DNA from: Leisingera aquimarina DSM 24565
GTDB lineage: Bacteria > Pseudomonadota > Alphaproteobacteria > Rhodobacterales > Rhodobacteraceae
Reading direction: 5' to 3'
DNA: 64,000 nt
Assembly (NCBI RefSeq): GCF_000473165.1
Contig: NZ_KI421504.1
Span: forward strand, 434,596 to 498,595
Part shown: piece after piece, positions 17,013 through 24,964 of the stretch
How positions within the stretch are numbered: position 1 is the stretch's first letter
Layout of the letters: the number at the start of each line of letters is the position of its first letter
The notes under the pieces: model-generated
What the model was told of the DNA's origin: nothing
Databases searched by the model: none
What the model saw: the letters and a program-made list of their open reading frames with translations, nothing else
Made by a program: the position numbers and the translations under genes

Positions 17013-17034
17013 CTTCATCTTTGCCCAAATACTC
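17013..17034. repeat. CTTC-CTTTG-AAATACTC motif, copy 4
   Basis: CTTCATCTTTGCCCAAATAC followed by TC, the form closest to the consensus among the four copies. It lies upstream of the small two-gene unit and beside the end of the integrase remnant. Confidence 0.6.
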
Positions 17035-17194
17035 AATTCCCTGACTGGTCCTCTGCACCGCCGTCCGGGTTTTGCGGTGTCAATAGATGCCGGATCAGCG
17101 CCACAGGATGCACGTGCAAGGGCCTTGCTGCACAAATCGGTTGAGGGTCGAACTCCCCCTTTTCCCGGACGAATTTACCCAACCCAACATCAAA

Positions 17195-17765
17195 ACCCTC
17201 CCGGCTTACCAGCAGACCGAGCGGGCGCGTCACATCCCGGCCCGTCTTGGCCGCCACCTTCGTGCAAACCGCCGCGGCCCTAGCTTGGCGTGACCGGGCA
17301 GCACCTGCCCTCTCATCGATACAGCGTATCGGCTGCCGGGTAATAAATCATCCTGATGCCGCTCCCGCCTTCCAGAAGAGGGATGGCAAAGCTGTGCCGC
17401 AGAGTGCGGGGCAGGACCTTCTTCTTGATCCGGGCAAAGCCGCAGGCCGCTCCGAACGACTGGTTGAATTGCCGTGCCGGGATCGGACCGGCTGCGCCCC
17501 GGAAACGACCATCCGGCCGGGCGCGCTTCGCGGCAATAGCCGCGCAGCAGATCCAGCAAGCTCGGCGGCAGCATCAAGTGGCGATCCTGTCGGCCCTTGC
17601 CCCGGTCAACCCGGATCAGCATGCGGCCGCTGCCGGTATCACCCGCCTTCAGATGCGTGACCTCGCGCAGCGCCCGCAGATACACCGTCTGCGGCTTTGC
17701 AGCCTCTTGATCCGCATATCTTCGAGAAATCGCCGGCGTAGCGCCGGAACATGTTGATCTGACAT
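17195..17765 (-). pseudogene. Remnant of an IS91-type tyrosine recombinase/integrase
   Basis: Fragments in different frames reproduce the C-terminal half of integrases carried by IS91-like elements. LREVTHLKAGD and RMLIRVDRGKGRQDRHLMLPPS lie in one frame and KKVLPRTLRHSFAIPLLEGG in a second. VLPGHAKLG follows in the first frame again and KTGRDVTRPLGLL in a third. The catalytic LRHSFA box is recognisable, but the N-terminal half and the terminal Tyr region are lost or scrambled, with at least two frameshifts. No IS91 transposase is seen beside it. It is dead and marks the start of the mobile-element region. Confidence 0.75.
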
Positions 17766-17916
17766 CGAAACCTCCTGTCAACAGATTGAGAAGGCCCCAA
17801 TCGTTAGACAGGTTTGTCAGTTCGCAAAATTCACGCCGCTCACATCAGCGCGCAACACCCGCCGCAAGCGCCAATACCGCGAGTACGGGCTCGTCCAAGG
17901 GTTGAGAGCAGCCCCC

Positions 17917-18846
17917 TTATCCCGCCTTCGTCAGCGACAGGAAGACATCCTCCAGATCGGCCTCTTCGGTCTTCACATCGCGGATGCTGATGCCTGCGGA
18001 ATGGACCGCGGCCAGCACGTCCTCGGCGCTGATCAGGCGGCTGCGGTAGCGCAGCACCACGGCGCCGTCTTCGCGCAAGCTGGCCTCGATACCCTCGCCC
18101 TGCGGCAGTACCGTGGCGGGCACCGCCGGATGCACCACCATGGTCTTGGCGTCGAGCCGGCCCAAAAGGCTGGGCTTGCTGTCCCGCGCCACCACCTCGC
18201 CCTGATTGATGATGGCGATCTCGTCGCACATTTCCTCGGCCTCTTCCAGGTAATGGGTGGTGAGGATGATGGTCATGCCTTGCGCGTTCAGTTTACGGAT
18301 GTTCTGCCACAGCATCTGGCGCAGCTCGATATCGACGCCTGCGGTGGGCTCGTCAAGCACCAGCACCGAGGGGCGGTGGACCAGCGCCTTGCCCAAGAGC
18401 AGCCGCCGCCTCATACCACCAGAGAGCGTGCGGGCATAGGCCTCGGCCTTGTCAGTGAGCCCGATCATACGCAGGATCTCATCGCTGTGGCGTTCGTGCT
18501 TGGGCACGCCATAAAGACCCGCCTGCACCTCCAGCGCGCCGCGCGGGGTGAAGAAAGGATCGAGGTTCAGCTCCTGCGGCATGACGCCGATGGCGGCGCG
18601 ACTCTGGCGCGGGTTTTCGTCCTGGTCAAAGCCCCAGATCGACACCTGTCCGCTCGTCTTGCGCACCAGTCCTGCCAAGATATTAATCATGGTGGATTTA
18701 CCGGCGCCATTCGGCCCCAAGAGGCCAAAGACCGAGCCGCGCGGCACCGCTAGGTTGACGCCCTTCAGCGCGTGCTTTTCCGGCTGGCCTTTGTAGCCGC
18801 CGTAGATTTTTCGCAAAGCTTCGATACGGATTGCATCGCTTGTCAT
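17917..18846 (-). CDS. ABC transporter ATP-binding protein
   Basis: A 309-residue ATPase of the multidrug/Nod-factor-export type of ABC systems. Walker A GPNGAGKST is at 44-52, the signature LSGGM at 141-145, Walker B VLVLDEP at 161-167, and the switch histidine lies in ILTTHYLEEAEEM. The C-terminal 80 residues form the extra domain typical of the DrrA/CcmA-like group. No permease gene is adjacent on either side, so the partner must be encoded elsewhere. The gene runs opposite to the zinc-finger protein at 18918. Confidence 0.92.
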   Translation of the reverse strand: MTSDAIRIEALRKIYGGYKGQPEKHALKGVNLAVPRGSVFGLLGPNGAGKSTMINILAGLVRKTSGQVSIWGFDQDENPRQSRAAIGVMPQELNLDPFFTPRGALEVQAGLYGVPKHERHSDEILRMIGLTDKAEAYARTLSGGMRRRLLLGKALVHRPSVLVLDEPTAGVDIELRQMLWQNIRKLNAQGMTIILTTHYLEEAEEMCDEIAIINQGEVVARDSKPSLLGRLDAKTMVVHPAVPATVLPQGEGIEASLREDGAVVLRYRSRLISAEDVLAAVHSAGISIRDVKTEEADLEDVFLSLTKAG

Positions 18847-18917
18847 CGCCGCTCTTGCCCCCGGTTTTTCCTTGGCTCATAAAAGCGCCTAGCCGAAAAG
18901 TGAAAGGACTGCCAGCC

Positions 18918-19100
18918 ATGAGCACCGAAGCGCCGGAAACCAGGATCGTGAACAGCCGCAAGGTGGCCTGCGACGGCAGCGAGGGCGCGCTGGGGCATCC
19001 GCGGGTCTATCTGCAGATCCCCGAAGCCGAGGGTTTCGTGGAATGCCCCTATTGCGACTGCAAGTATGTCTATGAGGATGCGGCCAAGGCGGCGGAGTGA
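18918..19100 (+). CDS. CHCC zinc-finger domain protein (NDUFS6-like)
   Basis: A 60-residue protein starting at ATG 18918 behind AAAGGACT. It carries the Cys-His-Cys-Cys zinc pattern: Cys in KVACDG, His in GHPRVYLQI and the pair in FVECPYCDC. This is the zf-CHCC domain, related to the mitochondrial complex I subunit NDUFS6, and is common as a stand-alone gene in alphaproteobacteria. It is probably a complex I accessory or metal-binding protein; the role is inferred from family only. Confidence 0.88.
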   Translation: MSTEAPETRIVNSRKVACDGSEGALGHPRVYLQIPEAEGFVECPYCDCKYVYEDAAKAAE

Positions 19101-19138
19101 TCCAACGCAGCCAAGCCCAGGCCTGCAGCGGCTGGGAA

Positions 19139-19183
19139 CCGGAAAATTCGAATTTTCCGGCCAAATTTCTCTGAAGAAATTTG
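19139..19183. promoter_or_regulatory. Two adjacent A/T-cored palindromes
   Basis: A 22-bp perfect palindrome (19139-19160, half-site CCGGAAAATTC) is followed one base later by a 9-bp stem (CAAATTTCT, loop CTGA, AGAAATTTG; 19162-19183). They lie between the zinc-finger gene and the flavodoxin gene, 40 bases before the latter's start. They may be operators or a terminator with a second stabilising stem; no T-run follows directly. Confidence 0.55.
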
Positions 19184-19222
19184 CCAGCGCCCGGTATGGT
19201 CCCGCAGGGCCGAAGGAAACGG

Positions 19223-19717
19223 GTGGCGCGCATGGCACAGCTTCTGATCGTCTACCACTCGCGCACTGGCGGCAGCCGTCGGATGGCGGAGGCTGCAGCA
19301 GAGGCTGCACGCGGCGAGATTTCCACTGTTCTGAAGCGGGCCGAAGAGGCCGGGCCGGAGGATCTGCTGGCCGCGGATGGCTACATCTTCTGTGCGCCGG
19401 AGAACTTGGCGGCGCTGTCCGGCCAGATGAAGGAATTCTTTGACCGTTGCTATTATCCTGTACTGGGGCAGATTGCAGGGCGGCCTTATGCACAGATGGT
19501 CTGCGCCGGATCGGACGGGGAAAACGCAGCGCGCCAATGCGCACGGATTGCCACCGGTTGGCGTCTGAAAGAGGTGCAGACGCCGCTGATCCTCTGCACC
19601 CATGCGCAGACGCCGGAGGCCATTCTGGCGGAGAAGGTGATCCCGGAGGATCAGCTGGAGACCTGCCGCGAACTGGGGCTGGCGTTGGGCGCGGGGCTGG
19701 CGATGGGGGTGTTTTGA
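19223..19717 (+). CDS. Flavodoxin-family protein (NAD(P)H oxidoreductase-like)
   Basis: A 164-residue flavodoxin-like protein. The FMN phosphate-binding loop is YHSRTGGSRRM near residue 11; FCAPENLAALSGQMKEFFDRCYY follows where flavodoxin-type reductases bind the isoalloxazine ring. A GTG at 19223 lies 5 bases after AAGGA and is preferred over the in-frame ATG at 19232, which is too far from that site; either gives an intact fold. Two palindromes lie just upstream. The partner reductase or substrate is unknown. Confidence 0.82.
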   Translation: MARMAQLLIVYHSRTGGSRRMAEAAAEAARGEISTVLKRAEEAGPEDLLAADGYIFCAPENLAALSGQMKEFFDRCYYPVLGQIAGRPYAQMVCAGSDGENAARQCARIATGWRLKEVQTPLILCTHAQTPEAILAEKVIPEDQLETCRELGLALGAGLAMGVF

Positions 19718-19780
19718 ATATTTTCAGCTATCGCTAGCGCTTTGTCATGAACCTTGAGCGGCAATAGGCATCACAAGTTA

Positions 19781-20191
19781 CTATTCACCGGCCGCGTAGA
19801 TACCAAAGTCCACAGCAATTCCACGAACACCTAGCAGACCCATTGTTTCACGCGAGATGCAAAAACCTTCGTTTTCTTCACTGAGAAACACACCGCAGAA
19901 CAGGTGAACATCTAACCGGCGGGAAAGGTCTTGCCAAATACCAAGACCGTCACCTGTGCCTTGAAGAATTTGAGAAACCTGCGCATCCAGATTTCCCGGT
20001 TCCATCCGGCTAGCTCTGATTACCCAGGCCCCGGTATCGGCCATCCGATAGCCTTGTTTGGGCAATGCAATCTTATCCCCCTTTCGTTCAGACCGGTCGC
20101 GTTCTTTACCTAGCAAAGCCGTAACTTCAGCTGGATCAAGGTCCTCACCCAGTATACGCGGTGCAGTTGCGCTCTTGCTAAGTCGAGCCAT
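19781..20191 (-). CDS. DUF4279 domain-containing protein
   Basis: A 136-residue protein in a visibly more A/T-rich stretch than its neighbours. The order of features, RILGEDLDPAEVTALLG at the N-terminus, DTGAWVIRAS in the middle, and LLGVRGIAVDFGIYA at the end, matches DUF4279 as I know it. That family is scattered across bacteria and often appears as orphan genes near polymorphic-toxin or defence loci. The ATG at 20191 has GGTGAGAG before it; longer in-frame starts look less natural. It is probably acquired cargo. No toxin gene is present beside it. Confidence 0.75.
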   Translation of the reverse strand: MARLSKSATAPRILGEDLDPAEVTALLGKERDRSERKGDKIALPKQGYRMADTGAWVIRASRMEPGNLDAQVSQILQGTGDGLGIWQDLSRRLDVHLFCGVFLSEENEGFCISRETMGLLGVRGIAVDFGIYAAGE

Positions 20192-20490
20192 ATCTCTCAC
20201 CAAGTCATTGCAAGCGGTGTATCGGCCCCGGAAATTGACTGGTCCGCAGAATTTCTTGCAGGCAGGCATGCATAAGGCCATCAATTCAATCAATGGCGGA
20301 TTAGGCGTTTCCCCTCACTGAGCACCGCAACTCCGCGTAGCCTGAAAAAATCCGGAATGGCCAAGGGTACTCTCTTTGCAGATAAGTCCCTTCCATGTGC
20401 TGCCTTACTTTCGGCGCATGGCCGCCTAGCATCACCGGACCTGCCGGCCGCGGCTTGAAGGTCCAGCAGCCTTCCATAATAACCCGCGTC
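20192..20490. other. Gap between DUF4279 gene and unknown gene
   Basis: About 300 bases with no gene I can support. A 63-codon frame on the minus strand (20301-20492) looks partly protein-like but has no ribosome site and overlaps the next gene's start. No repeat or hairpin stands out. Confidence 0.4.
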
Positions 20491-21114
20491 ATGCCTGCAA
20501 AGATATTTTCGATGGAGGCGCGGGAGAACGGCGGTGCCCGGCTCGCGCTCAGTTACAAGCACTCCGGCCGCAACGGCATCCAGCGCATTTCCTGTGATCT
20601 GCCGCCGACCGGTCTTCTGCAACTTGTGCTCTTTGCGGAAGCGCTCAGCCTGCGCAAGCGCTTCGGGACTCCGGTTGCATCGAATGTGTCAATCAATGGG
20701 CTAGAGATGTCCTACGACCCGGCGCGGCGGGATCTCCATGTCGAGCGGCAGGCTGGCTACTCCAGGCAGGCTGCTTGTTTGCCGGTTGCGGATTTTCACT
20801 TCGAGATAGCAGGCATGACCGACATCTGCATTGCCCGGGCCGAGGAGACCAAAAATGGACCGGCTCTGAAACGCCTGGTGGCCGAATGCGCGGCACCAAC
20901 AGAGCTAGAAAGGTTGCTGGAGCAGGACGAGGCCGATCTGGCCATGCATCAGCTGCGGGAAATTGCTTTTCTGCTGCTGGTCCAGGAAGCCTCCGCCCGC
21001 GGGGCCGGGCTTGCCCGCAAGTTGCGCGGGAAGAAATCGCAAGACCAAGCCCGGAAGGCGGTCAGCGGCCTTGTGCTGGAGCTTGCCGCTGAACTCGTTC
21101 CAGTTTCTGCCTAA
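20491..21114 (+). CDS. Unrecognised protein at the edge of the IS66-type wreck
   Basis: An open frame of 207 residues with plausible composition: alternating strands early (ARLALSYKHSG, QRISCDLPPTGLLQLVLFAE) and long helices late (LERLLEQDEADLAMHQLREIA, a lysine-rich GLARKLRGKK). The start is uncertain: ATG 20491 has no clear ribosome site, and ATG 20512 (MEARENGG) is an alternative. It has no signal peptide or membrane segment. It ends just outside the putative left end of the IS66-type element (21229) and runs opposite to the transposase remnants. I do not recognise the family; it may be a passenger or a neighbour of the insertion site. Confidence 0.5.
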   Translation: MPAKIFSMEARENGGARLALSYKHSGRNGIQRISCDLPPTGLLQLVLFAEALSLRKRFGTPVASNVSINGLEMSYDPARRDLHVERQAGYSRQAACLPVADFHFEIAGMTDICIARAEETKNGPALKRLVAECAAPTELERLLEQDEADLAMHQLREIAFLLLVQEASARGAGLARKLRGKKSQDQARKAVSGLVLELAAELVPVSA

Positions 21115-21269
21115 GCCCGAACAGGCGGGCGCAGAGCAAAACGGAATAAGGCTATGAAGACCGGCACGTTTCACCGAGAGACCGTCCGGATACGGCTGTG
21201 GGCCGGAACCCCGCTTGGGATTCCAGCTGTGTGAGAATGCGTCACCGCCCAGTTTACGGGGCGGCGATA

Positions 21270-21556
21270 GCTTGTCAGTCGTCGATCCGGCCGGGCAGTG
21301 CCAGGGCATCAGCTGACCGTAGTCGACCTCGCCGCGGGTGCGCTCGATTTCCTGAACCACCCAGTTCAGGTAGCTGCGCGGGTTGACCTTGTTTAGGCGC
21401 GCGCTTTCGATGAGCGAATAGTAGGTTGCCCAGACTTCAGCCGCCTCATGGGGCCCGGCGAAGAGGGAGTTCTTCTTCGTCAGAGCGATACCGCGGATGC
21501 AGCGCTCGACCGCGTTGCTGTCGATCTCAAGCCGGCCATCGAATACGAAGGCGCTG
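21270..21556 (-). pseudogene. C-terminal fragment of IS66-family transposase TnpC
   Basis: The segment FDGRLEIDSNAVERCIRGIAL followed by KKNSLFAGPHEA and YSLIESARLNKVNPRSYL is the conserved C-terminal region of IS66 TnpC (DDE-type transposase), including the E-x-D-N/S-N-x-x-E catalytic neighbourhood. The N-terminal four-fifths of the protein is missing. In frame, it is fused directly to an HsdS fragment upstream. The normal stop also appears lost, because the frame runs on into the opposite-strand gene. Not functional. Confidence 0.8.
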
Positions 21557-22095
21557 CCATCGTCTTGGGTAAAGCGCAGCTCGCGCGAAAACAGCCGCTG
21601 CATCAGCCCGCGCTTGTAATCCTCCAGTGCGTTTTTCTTGTCGGTCAGAAGGCCCACCTTGCGGGAGGTGGCATCCAGAACCGCCGCAATCCTTTCCTGT
21701 CCGGGCAGGTCTGGCAGGGCGAGTGGAATCTTGGCGAAGTCCTGATAATAGAGGCGCAAACGGTCGTTGGTCAGCCCGTGCGAATAGGCCCATAGCTGGT
21801 GCAGCAAGTTCTGGTTCTGAAACCAGTAATCGAAGAATTTCGAGGACACGCCCTTCTTGGGCGACAGAATGACATAGGCCGGGCTGACCATGCATTCCTC
21901 GGACGCCGTCCCGCCCCCCCCTGCCACATGCGCATCATGTTATAGACCAGATCGCCCGGCTGAGCGCGCAGGTTGGTTTCATCCGCTGCGTCGGCCCCCA
22001 TGTGGCGCTCGAGGCTATCGCGGCGAACCAGGCCACGGTCTTGGATCACGGAATAGATCGGCAGCCCGGCTTCGCCCTTCGCCTTGCTGTTGCAA
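21557..22095 (-). pseudogene. hsdS: Fragment of a type I restriction specificity subunit (HsdS)
   Basis: Two frames joined across a G8 tract (C8 at 21914-21921 on the plus strand) carry the second target-recognition domain of an HsdS protein. LPIYSVIQDRGLVRRDSLERH and DLVYNMMRMWQGG lie before the tract. After it come ASEECMVSPAYVILSPKKG, SHGLTNDRLRLY and the conserved LPGQERIAAVLDA region with the long helix. The N-terminal half is missing, and the C-terminus is fused to TnpC. No hsdM or hsdR is present in the window. HsdS determines the DNA sequence recognised by type I restriction-modification complexes; this piece is dead. Confidence 0.8.
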
Positions 22096-22530
22096 AAGGC
22101 ATCGCCTGGGCAGCAGACGCAGGCCAGGCCATCCTTCGCGCACAGACCGGCGCATCGCATGCCACACTGTTTCCGTCGCCGGAGTCATCCAGGGCATTTC
22201 CCCGTGCAGCTCAGCCGCCAGTTCATCAGCCTGGTGTTCAGTAGCGATTGCAGCCAGCCTGACGTCATCCCGCAGCACAGCAAGCCGTTCCCTGTGTTCC
22301 CGGGTGAGATGCCCTATGCCGGAAGCTGCTTTCCGGCGCTCGAGAAGAAGAGCAACACGGCGGTTGATCCGCGCTCTCTCCTGTTCGCTGGGGCTGGTGG
22401 AGTGGCGGCGCCTCGCGGATTTTTCACTGTTGTCTGCGTTCTCCGCACCAGCGCCGGTATCAGGCAGCTTCCGGCTTCGCAGGTCGCGCAAATGCTGCGC
22501 GAACCTCTTCTCGAGAGTATTAGGAGATGT
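22096..22530 (-). pseudogene. N-terminal fragment of an AAA-family ATPase
   Basis: A frame reading TLEKRFAQHLRDLRSRKL, then a long charged helix (SEQERARINRRVALLLERRK), then EMPWMTPATETVWHAM and GWPGLRLLP. This is how AAA proteins of a Lon-like/prophage type look just before the P-loop, where LLDGPPGxGKS would be expected. Instead the sequence switches to the HsdS fragment. The Walker motifs are therefore absent. Family assignment is from memory of this pre-P-loop signature and is moderate. No start codon was identified. Confidence 0.5.
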
Positions 22531-22651
22531 CCTCCGGTTTGAAAAACCGGGCTTCGATGAAGGGGATGCGGGACATCAGGGTAAGACCTCTGGCAAAGTT
22601 GGGCTGTTGGCCAGGAACGCCCGGCCGCTCAACATGGAACTGGCTGTGGGT

Positions 22652-22946
22652 TTAAAGGAAAACGGGCTTGCGGCTGTTTGATGCTGCTACCTGGGTCCAA
22701 TCGATCTCTTCGAAAAGGGCATCGAACCGCACTTTGCTCAAGGTGACAGGCCCGGCCTGCGGTTTCGGCCAGGTGAAGCGCTTGCCGTTCAGCCGTTTCG
22801 CGATCAGCACAAGGCCGGAGCCATCCCAGACCAGAATCTTCAACCGGTCGGCACGCCGTGAGCGGAACACGTAAATCGCCCCGGAATAGGGATCGAGCTC
22901 GAAATTGTAGGCTACGCAGGCGGCAAGCCCGTCCATACCCTTGCGG
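22652..22946 (-). pseudogene. IS66 accessory protein TnpB, 3' part
   Basis: After the RIT insertion the frame continues as RKGMDGLAACVAYNFELDP, then AIYVFRSRRADRLKILVWDG and WTQVAASNSRKPVFL to the stop at 22652. This is the body of the IS66 TnpB (Orf2) protein. The first 20 residues lie 3.4 kb away at 26333-26394. Rejoining both parts through the duplicated TTGCGG restores an intact reading frame, so tnpB was whole before the insertion. Confidence 0.88.
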
Positions 22947-22966
22947 TTATGCAGTCCTCTGCATAA

Positions 22967-23002
22967 CCGCAACTATGTGGCGACGATTATTATGCGGAGC
23001 CG
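22967..23002 (+). repeat. RIT left inverted repeat (36 bp)
   Basis: Starts CCGCAACTATGTGGCG and ends TATGCGGAGCCG; identical over 36 bases to the reverse complement of 26303-26338. The first six bases overlap the hairpin described at 22941-22972. Confidence 0.9.
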
Positions 23003-23061
23003 AAGAAGCAGACCGGCACTTTTTCGGACGGTTCCGCCTACATTGACTCCGCATAACTATT

Positions 23062-24052
23062 CTACCGCGCGGAAAGCATCGCGAGCAGTTTGTCCGGTGG
23101 CCGGAACTTGCCCGGCTTGATGCCGAGCGGCTCCAGAGCGTCAAGCATCTCGAGTTTTTCGGTTGGGCCGGCGCGCAAGTAGATCTCGGTGCTCTGGAGC
23201 GTGGCGTGACCAAGCCACAGTGCGACCTTGCGAATGTCCCGGGTCGCCTGAAGCATGTGCATTGCGCAGCTGTGCCGCAGAACATGGGGCGTTATCGATT
23301 TGGCCGCCAGGGTGGGCGCGATGCGGGCAGCCGTATTGGCATGTTTCTCGAGAATGTATTCGAAACCGGCACGCGTCATCATTCGACCGGCATTGTTCAG
23401 GAGAGCGCCGGTGTCGCCGACTTCGGGTCTGATCGCGATCCAGGCGCGAATTGCGGCAGCGGTTTCCTGCCAGAGCGGCAGCACGCCGCTCCCTTCGTCC
23501 TTTGCCAATGATATGGATGCTGGCAGGGGACCGCCCGTCAAACTGGTTGAGCCCGGCGCTGATGAGTTCGGAAACGCGCAGCCCTCCGGCAAAAGCCAGA
23601 TGCAGCATGGCTCGATCACGGATGCCCGATGCTGTCCTCCGATCCGGAGTATCGAGCAGCGCTTGTACTTCTGTCCTCGAAAGCGACGCTACAAGCCTCT
23701 GATCAACCTTCTTCATCGGAATGGCATGCACCCGAAGCGCCTGGTCCAGCACGGCAGGTACTCGGTGCTCGAGATAGCGAAAGAAGGACTTTACGGCTGC
23801 CAGCCTTGCGTTGCGCGTACGGGCCTTGTTGCCTCGCGTCTGTTCGATGTGCTCGAGAAAGGCAAGGATCGTGGGCACGTCGATGTCTTCGATCTGCAGC
23901 AGGCACGGCCGCTTTCTCAATCGCCCGGCGGCGAATGTCACCAGCAGTTGGAAGCTGTAGGCATAGGCATCGCAGGTATGAACGCTTGCGCGTCTTTCAT
24001 TGGGAAGATGGTTGCGCAGGAAGGCGGCGAGGTGCTGGGCAAGCTGGGCCAT
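23062..24052 (-). pseudogene. ritC: RIT tyrosine recombinase C (frameshifted)
   Basis: The N-terminal core-binding part is in one frame (HLAAFLRNHLPNERRASVHT, DIDVPTILAFLEHIEQTRGN, MLHLAFAGGLRVSEL with the first catalytic Arg). The catalytic end is in another (VLPLWQETAAAIRAW, SITPHVLRHSCAMHML with HxxR, LWLGHATLQSTEIYLRAGP with the Tyr). One extra base in a CGGC run at about 23485-23488 breaks it; removing it would give a full-length protein of about 330 residues. It is the last gene of the trio and starts beside the end of ritB. Confidence 0.85.
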
Positions 24053-24054
24053 GC

Positions 24055-24964
24055 CGTCACCCCGCAATGCAGCCTCTCGCCGTCAGCTGCCATGTGTGTC
24101 ATCAGCTCGGGTGTTACCTCGAGATACCAGTATGTATCGGTGACATGGGCATGCCCCAAATAGGTACTGAGGGCCGTGATATGCCGCGCCACGGCTTTGG
24201 AATCGTGCGCACAGGCCTCAAGGGAGCGAACAGCAAATGTGTGGGCGCAGATCATGAATCCCTGGGCCCGGTGTTCCTGCCGCACCGCGCAAGCCGATTG
24301 ACCGCGTGATCTGGAGGAATACCGTTGCGACTGTCGAATAGGCGAGCGGCGTGCCCTGATGCGAAAGGAAAAGTGTGCCGCTCGGGCTGGCCGCCTTCAG
24401 ACGCATCGTAAGATACCCGTCAAGAGCGCGTCGAGTCGTTGGATGCAGTGGCAACAGCCGGCTCTTCTTAAACTTGGTCTGGGCAATGATCAGGCCGTCA
24501 TCGGTCACGTCCGGCAATCGAATGGCGATGGCCTCTGAAACGCGCATGCCTGTTGCCGCAATCAACCCGAACATCGTGGCGTAGGTGAGCGGCCGGATCA
24601 AGCCAGCGGGGCCAAGCCTCTGGGCGGCGTCGATCAGCCGTTGGATATCACTGGGACTGTAGATGTAAGGCGTGCGCCGCTTGCGGCTGGCACGGCCGAA
24701 GAGATCGGCGGAGGGAACTTCATGGCTCGGATCTTCGGCATTAAGCGCGCGCGCGAAGCGACGTACTGTCAAAAGCCGGTTGCGACGTTGTTCTGGAGAA
24801 GATGCCTGTAGTGCCCATTCTTGCACGGTGGCTGTTGTTACGACATGCTCACTGCGGCTCTCGGCAAAGGCAACGAAGTTGCGTAGAAGACTGCCTTGGG
24901 TACGGAATTTCAACCCCAGCGCCTGGTGCAGCGCGACATGATCGGCGAGGAGTTGACTCAGCAT
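24055..24964 (-). pseudogene. ritB: RIT tyrosine recombinase B (frameshifted)
   Basis: ATG 24964, behind GGGAGAATTGAC, opens a frame with the N-terminal SAM-like domain and TGMRVSEAIAIRLPDVTDDG (catalytic Arg). In the HxxR box one extra C in a CCC run (24243-24245) turns the expected DLRHTFAVRSL into DLRPHICCSLP and a stop. The next frame continues HTFAVRSLEAC and LGHAHVTDTYWYLEVTPEL, holding the catalytic Tyr. The start overlaps the stop of ritA, as is typical for these trios. Confidence 0.85.

Noticed and set aside
20301-20492. 63-codon minus-strand frame (MTRVIMEGCW...)
   Set aside because: Natural-looking composition but no ribosome site, no family and overlap with the start of the opposite gene; not enough to call.
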